Shown here: positions 60,668-64,000 of the stretch, piece after piece
Position numbering within the stretch: position 1 is the first letter of the stretch
How the letters are laid out: every line of letters starts with the position of its first letter
Source: Luteimonas sp. MC1750
GTDB lineage: Bacteria > Pseudomonadota > Gammaproteobacteria > Xanthomonadales > Xanthomonadaceae
Assembly: GCF_016615955.1 (NCBI RefSeq)
Contig: NZ_CP067113.1
Span: 682,001-746,000, forward strand
DNA length: 64,000 bases
Direction of reading: 5' to 3'
Translations under genes and position numbers: made by a program
Notes under the pieces: generated by a model
What the model saw: the letters and a program-made list of their open reading frames with translations, nothing else
Database searches by the model: none
Told to the model about the DNA's origin: nothing

Positions 60668-63600
60668 ATGGATATTCGTTTTAACAGGAAGTCTGCAGAC
60701 GCGCGCCAGTCACGTTCGCTGGCGATGGCCGTCGGTTTCCTCGCGACTATGCTTTCAGCCCCCGGAGCTGCAAGCATCTCCATGCCCAATGAGCCGTTGA
60801 CGACGGGCGCGCGCGTCGCGCCCAATGTTCTTTTCATTCTCGACGATTCAGGGTCGATGTCGTTCACAGAAATGTACAACCCTGTCGTGAGTTCGGTGTC
60901 GTCTGTCTCCGGAATCCGAGCGCGCTCGTACGCGACCAACACCATTTATTACAACCCCGCTGTGACGTATCGGCCCTGGGTCACCGCCGGCGGTGCCCTC
61001 ATGACCGGCGGCACTGGCTACGATGGGGTCTACGGGGACTTCAACAATGCCGGCGGAAATACGATCAATCTCTCCAGTTCTTCCAGCTGCCGGTCATTCA
61101 ACCAGAACGACAACGCCACCTCCGGCGAGATGTCGGGCGGCACGCAGGTATGTGGTGGCACCCAGACCTACTACGTGCCTAAAAACCCGGCAATGACGTC
61201 ACAAGCCTACCTGTCTGACGGGAGGAACTACTGGCGATACCAGATCCATACCGACGGGAGGGTCGTTCGCAGCGAGTATGGTCCACGAACAGGCAGCGCC
61301 CCCGACTTCAACAGGGGTCTCGACAATCGCGATTGCAGCAGTGGTAGTGGCACTGGCAATGCCTGGCGCAACTGTACTTTCGCGACCGCTGCTCCGGGGG
61401 TTACCGGTCGTAGCGAGGAGGCCGAGCGAAACAACTACGCGATCTGGTTTTCGTATCATCGCACCCGGATGAAAGCTGCAAAGGCGGGTGCGAGTGAAGC
61501 GTTCAGTGATCTCAGTGACGACGTCCGCGTCGGCTTTCGCACGATCTGGAGGCGCAACGGTAGCCAGACGAATGGCAACTGGCCTACGCAAAGCAACCCG
61601 ATACCGGTGAATTACAACAATGGACTCTTTTCAGACGTGACCATTGGTGGTGTCCTGTACAACAACAGGTCGAGGTGGTACAGCAGGCTGCAGAGCTCGA
61701 TCGGATACAACGGTACGCCGCTGCACGGGGCCCTCCAAGCAGCCGGCGACTATTTCAGCGGCGATAGCGCGAGCGGCGCGTACGGGCCCGAATCTACTGA
61801 GGAACAACTTTCCTGCCGACAGAATTTTGCGATTCTGACCACAGACGGCTACTGGAACGATTACAGCAATTACAGCAACGTCGGCAACGTCGACAACACC
61901 GCTGGTTCCCAGATCACGTCTCCATCCGGCCAGAGCTACCAGTATTCCCCGTCCGCGCCCTACAAGGATGGCCATGGCGGAGCTAGTGGAACCCTCGCGG
62001 ACGTCGCGATGCGTTACTGGAACCGCGATCTGCGCTCGGATCTCCGGAACATCGTACCGACAACGGCTGCCAATCCCGCGTTCTGGCAACACATGGTTAC
62101 CTTCGGCATCTCGATCGGCCTGCAGGGAAGCACTGGCATGCGAAGCGTAGGTGATGTTCCTAGCAACTATGCGTCGTGGCCTGATCCTACGGACGGCGAG
62201 GACGCCGACCGCATTGACGATCTTCTGCATGCTGCTGTCAATTCACGAGGTACGTTCCTGTCTGCTTCCAACCCGGAGGAGTTCCAGGAAGGTCTGAAGG
62301 GAGCGCTGGCCGCCATTGTGGAACGCACCGGCTCTTTCTCCAATGTCGCAGCGAACTCTTCCACGCTGAATGCCCAGACCCAGCTCTTCCAGGCCAACTA
62401 TGTATCCGGCGTGTGGACGGGCGACATTCTGTCCTTCGCTCGCAACGCTGCAGGGACGGCATTTGAAACGACGCCCGAATGGAAGGCGTCCGAGCAGATT
62501 CCGACTGTAAATCGTCGCGTGTTCACGAAGGCGGGAGCGTTCCCGGCGAGCGCCACCGCAGGACAGTTGAGCGCATTGAGGAGGACCGCTGCAGGAGACT
62601 ATCCTGTTACTGGAGAGAACAACGCGGCGTACCTGACTGGTGCGCGCGAACTCGAACTCCGCAACGGCGGTAATCTCAGGAACCGGAATCATCTTCTGGG
62701 TGACATTGTGAACTCGTCGCCGGCATATGTCGCGGATACCAAGACGCTGTATGTCGGCGCGAATGACGGCATGCTGCATGCCATAGATTCTGAAGACGGC
62801 AAGGAAGCGTTCGCGTTCATTCCTGATGGAATCCACTGGGGTAATTTCGGCAGCCTGAGCAGGCCGGATTACGGCCACCGTTACTTCGTCGATGGCCCAG
62901 TGGTGGTCTCAAGTCGCACACAGACTCCTGGCGAGAATATTCTCGTGGGTAGCCTTGGCAGGGGCGGAAAGGGGATATTCGCGCTCGACGTAACCACTCC
63001 GGCAAGTTTCAACGCGTCGAGCTTCAAGTGGGAAAAGTACGAGACACCAGGCAACAACATGGGTCTGGTGCTGGGGAAGCCGATCATCGGGCGGTTGAAC
63101 AACGGCGAGACGGGCTTGATCGTGCCTAACGGCATCAACAGCACGACGGGACGCGCAGTTCTCCTTGTCTACAACCTGCGGACGGGGGTGTTGTTGCGCG
63201 AGATCGATACCCTGGTCGGCTCTCCCGCTGCGAACAATCCTGATTCGAACGGCCTCATGGCGCCGGTCGGTCTCGACCAAGACGCGAACGGGACGCTTGA
63301 CGTGGTTTATGCCGGTGACATGTTGGGCAACGTATGGAAGTTCGATCTGTCGGCAAGCCTGCCCGCCGGGTGGGGCGTGGCATTCTCGGGCGACCCGCTG
63401 TTCACGGCGCGCGGCCCGAGCGGGGAGCGACAGCCGATCATGGGAGGTGTTGCGGTTGGCATCCATCCCACCAGTTATCGTCCATGGGTGTTTTTCGGCA
63501 CTGGCCGATTCATGACAGTCAGCGATCCCTCCAACCAGGATGTGCAGGGGCTGTACGGAATTGCAGACTTTGGTACACCGATTACAAACAAGGCCAGCCA

Positions 63601-64000
63601 ACTCACGCGTCGCCGTGTCATCGTGGCAACGACGGCGGATGGGAGGCGCATCCGCGGCTTCCAGGCCAATGACGCCCTCCCGCCCGGTTCACGGGGCTGG
63701 TACGTCGACTTGCTGGAACCCCCGGCACCCGGGACACCCATCGGGGAGCGGATCGTGACGGCACCCCAGATGAGCGGCAGTGCGCTGGTGGTCAGCAGCA
63801 TCATTCCGCTATCCGACGCGTGCGAGTCGGACGGGCGCGGGTATATCAATGCCTTGGATGCGTTCACTGGGACAAGCACGAGTTCGCCATTTTTCGATAC
63901 CGATGGCGACGGCGATTTCACCGACGAGATGGTGGAGGCGGTTGATGAGGACGGTAATACGATCCTGGTTCCCATTGGCTCCGTCGACCCCGGACTCGGC
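60668..64000 (+). CDS. pilY1: PilY1, type IV pilus tip adhesin (3' end outside the window)
   Basis: An open frame of 1111 codons reaching the right edge without a stop. A signal peptide is followed by a von Willebrand A-like domain with a MIDAS motif D59-x-S61-x-S63 (ILDDSGSMS). The C-terminal PilY beta-propeller begins about residue 680 (GDIVNSSPAYV, YVGANDGMLHAID). An EF-hand-like calcium loop, DTDGDGDFTDE, starts at D1077. PilY1 sits at the pilus tip, and calcium binding controls extension and retraction in Pseudomonas. The gene has lower GC than most of the window. Last gene of the operon in view; pilE usually follows. Confidence 0.93.
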   Translation, partial: MDIRFNRKSADARQSRSLAMAVGFLATMLSAPGAASISMPNEPLTTGARVAPNVLFILDDSGSMSFTEMYNPVVSSVSSVSGIRARSYATNTIYYNPAVTYRPWVTAGGALMTGGTGYDGVYGDFNNAGGNTINLSSSSSCRSFNQNDNATSGEMSGGTQVCGGTQTYYVPKNPAMTSQAYLSDGRNYWRYQIHTDGRVVRSEYGPRTGSAPDFNRGLDNRDCSSGSGTGNAWRNCTFATAAPGVTGRSEEAERNNYAIWFSYHRTRMKAAKAGASEAFSDLSDDVRVGFRTIWRRNGSQTNGNWPTQSNPIPVNYNNGLFSDVTIGGVLYNNRSRWYSRLQSSIGYNGTPLHGALQAAGDYFSGDSASGAYGPESTEEQLSCRQNFAILTTDGYWNDYSNYSNVGNVDNTAGSQITSPSGQSYQYSPSAPYKDGHGGASGTLADVAMRYWNRDLRSDLRNIVPTTAANPAFWQHMVTFGISIGLQGSTGMRSVGDVPSNYASWPDPTDGEDADRIDDLLHAAVNSRGTFLSASNPEEFQEGLKGALAAIVERTGSFSNVAANSSTLNAQTQLFQANYVSGVWTGDILSFARNAAGTAFETTPEWKASEQIPTVNRRVFTKAGAFPASATAGQLSALRRTAAGDYPVTGENNAAYLTGARELELRNGGNLRNRNHLLGDIVNSSPAYVADTKTLYVGANDGMLHAIDSEDGKEAFAFIPDGIHWGNFGSLSRPDYGHRYFVDGPVVVSSRTQTPGENILVGSLGRGGKGIFALDVTTPASFNASSFKWEKYETPGNNMGLVLGKPIIGRLNNGETGLIVPNGINSTTGRAVLLVYNLRTGVLLREIDTLVGSPAANNPDSNGLMAPVGLDQDANGTLDVVYAGDMLGNVWKFDLSASLPAGWGVAFSGDPLFTARGPSGERQPIMGGVAVGIHPTSYRPWVFFGTGRFMTVSDPSNQDVQGLYGIADFGTPITNKASQLTRRRVIVATTADGRRIRGFQANDALPPGSRGWYVDLLEPPAPGTPIGERIVTAPQMSGSALVVSSIIPLSDACESDGRGYINALDAFTGTSTSSPFFDTDGDGDFTDEMVEAVDEDGNTILVPIGSVDPGLG

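Overview
The window looks like chromosomal DNA of a high-GC gammaproteobacterium of the Lysobacteraceae (Xanthomonadaceae), most like Lysobacter or Luteimonas. The reasons are the aspartokinase-diaminopimelate decarboxylase fusion, the adjacent MurL/MurD2 pair known from Xanthomonas, the Rrf2-type suf regulator, the Oar-like TonB-dependent receptor, the petABC-sspAB order and the REP hairpins of the TGTAGGAGCGGC type. No tRNA, rRNA, CRISPR array, insertion sequence, prophage or integrase was seen. Genes are tightly packed, and no gene-free stretch exceeds about 240 bases.

Layout. 0-2.7 kb: sufB and its Rrf2 regulator (minus strand), divergent from a SET-domain methyltransferase gene. 2.7-9.5 kb: envelope and housekeeping genes (lipoprotein, small membrane protein, M23 peptidase, DUF533 protein, an HU protein with a Lys/Ala-rich tail, an EF-G paralogue, OsmC, a glycine-zipper protein). 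9.6-18 kb: an exported amidohydrolase and a PhzF protein, then lysAC-murL-murD2, a translationally coupled set for peptidoglycan precursors (diaminopimelate plus the L-Glu/epimerase route to D-Glu). 18-23.3 kb: ispB, ssb and the dTDP-rhamnose operon rmlBACD. 23.3-33.3 kb: a peptide-use region with two exported S9 peptidases, an OPT transporter, a DUF819 permease and a YbdD-type protein with CstA. 33.4-38.8 kb: corA, a DUF4105 (Lnb-like) membrane protein, corC, ybeY and phoH; the DUF4105 gene holds the place that lnt holds in E. coli. 38.9-41.7 kb: miaB and a lytic transglycosylase. 41.8-45.8 kb: cytochrome bc1 (petABC) with sspA and sspB. 45.8-52 kb: a DUF3301 protein, an FHA protein, nadC, a Trm112-like protein, purEK, a degenerate Fe-SOD-like protein, grxD, an SDR-like protein without its catalytic residues, and a MarC protein. 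52-57 kb: an Oar-like receptor and ppnN. 57-64 kb: a LytS/AlgZ-like histidine kinase divergent from the minor pilin operon fimT-pilV-pilW-pilX-pilY1; pilY1 runs off the right edge. This last block is visibly less GC-rich than the rest.

Most notable points. (1) A superoxide dismutase homologue has lost three of four metal ligands and lies divergent from grxD and an SDR-like gene that has lost its Tyr-x-x-x-Lys lysine. (2) A DUF4105 protein sits in the lnt position of the ybeZ-ybeY-ybeX-lnt operon, suggesting an alternative lipoprotein N-acyltransferase. (3) REP hairpins supply the stop codon of three unrelated genes in the same phase, and all three lie in convergent gaps. (4) MurL/MurD2 is coupled to LysAC. 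None of these has been tested experimentally here; family assignments rest on reading motifs by eye.
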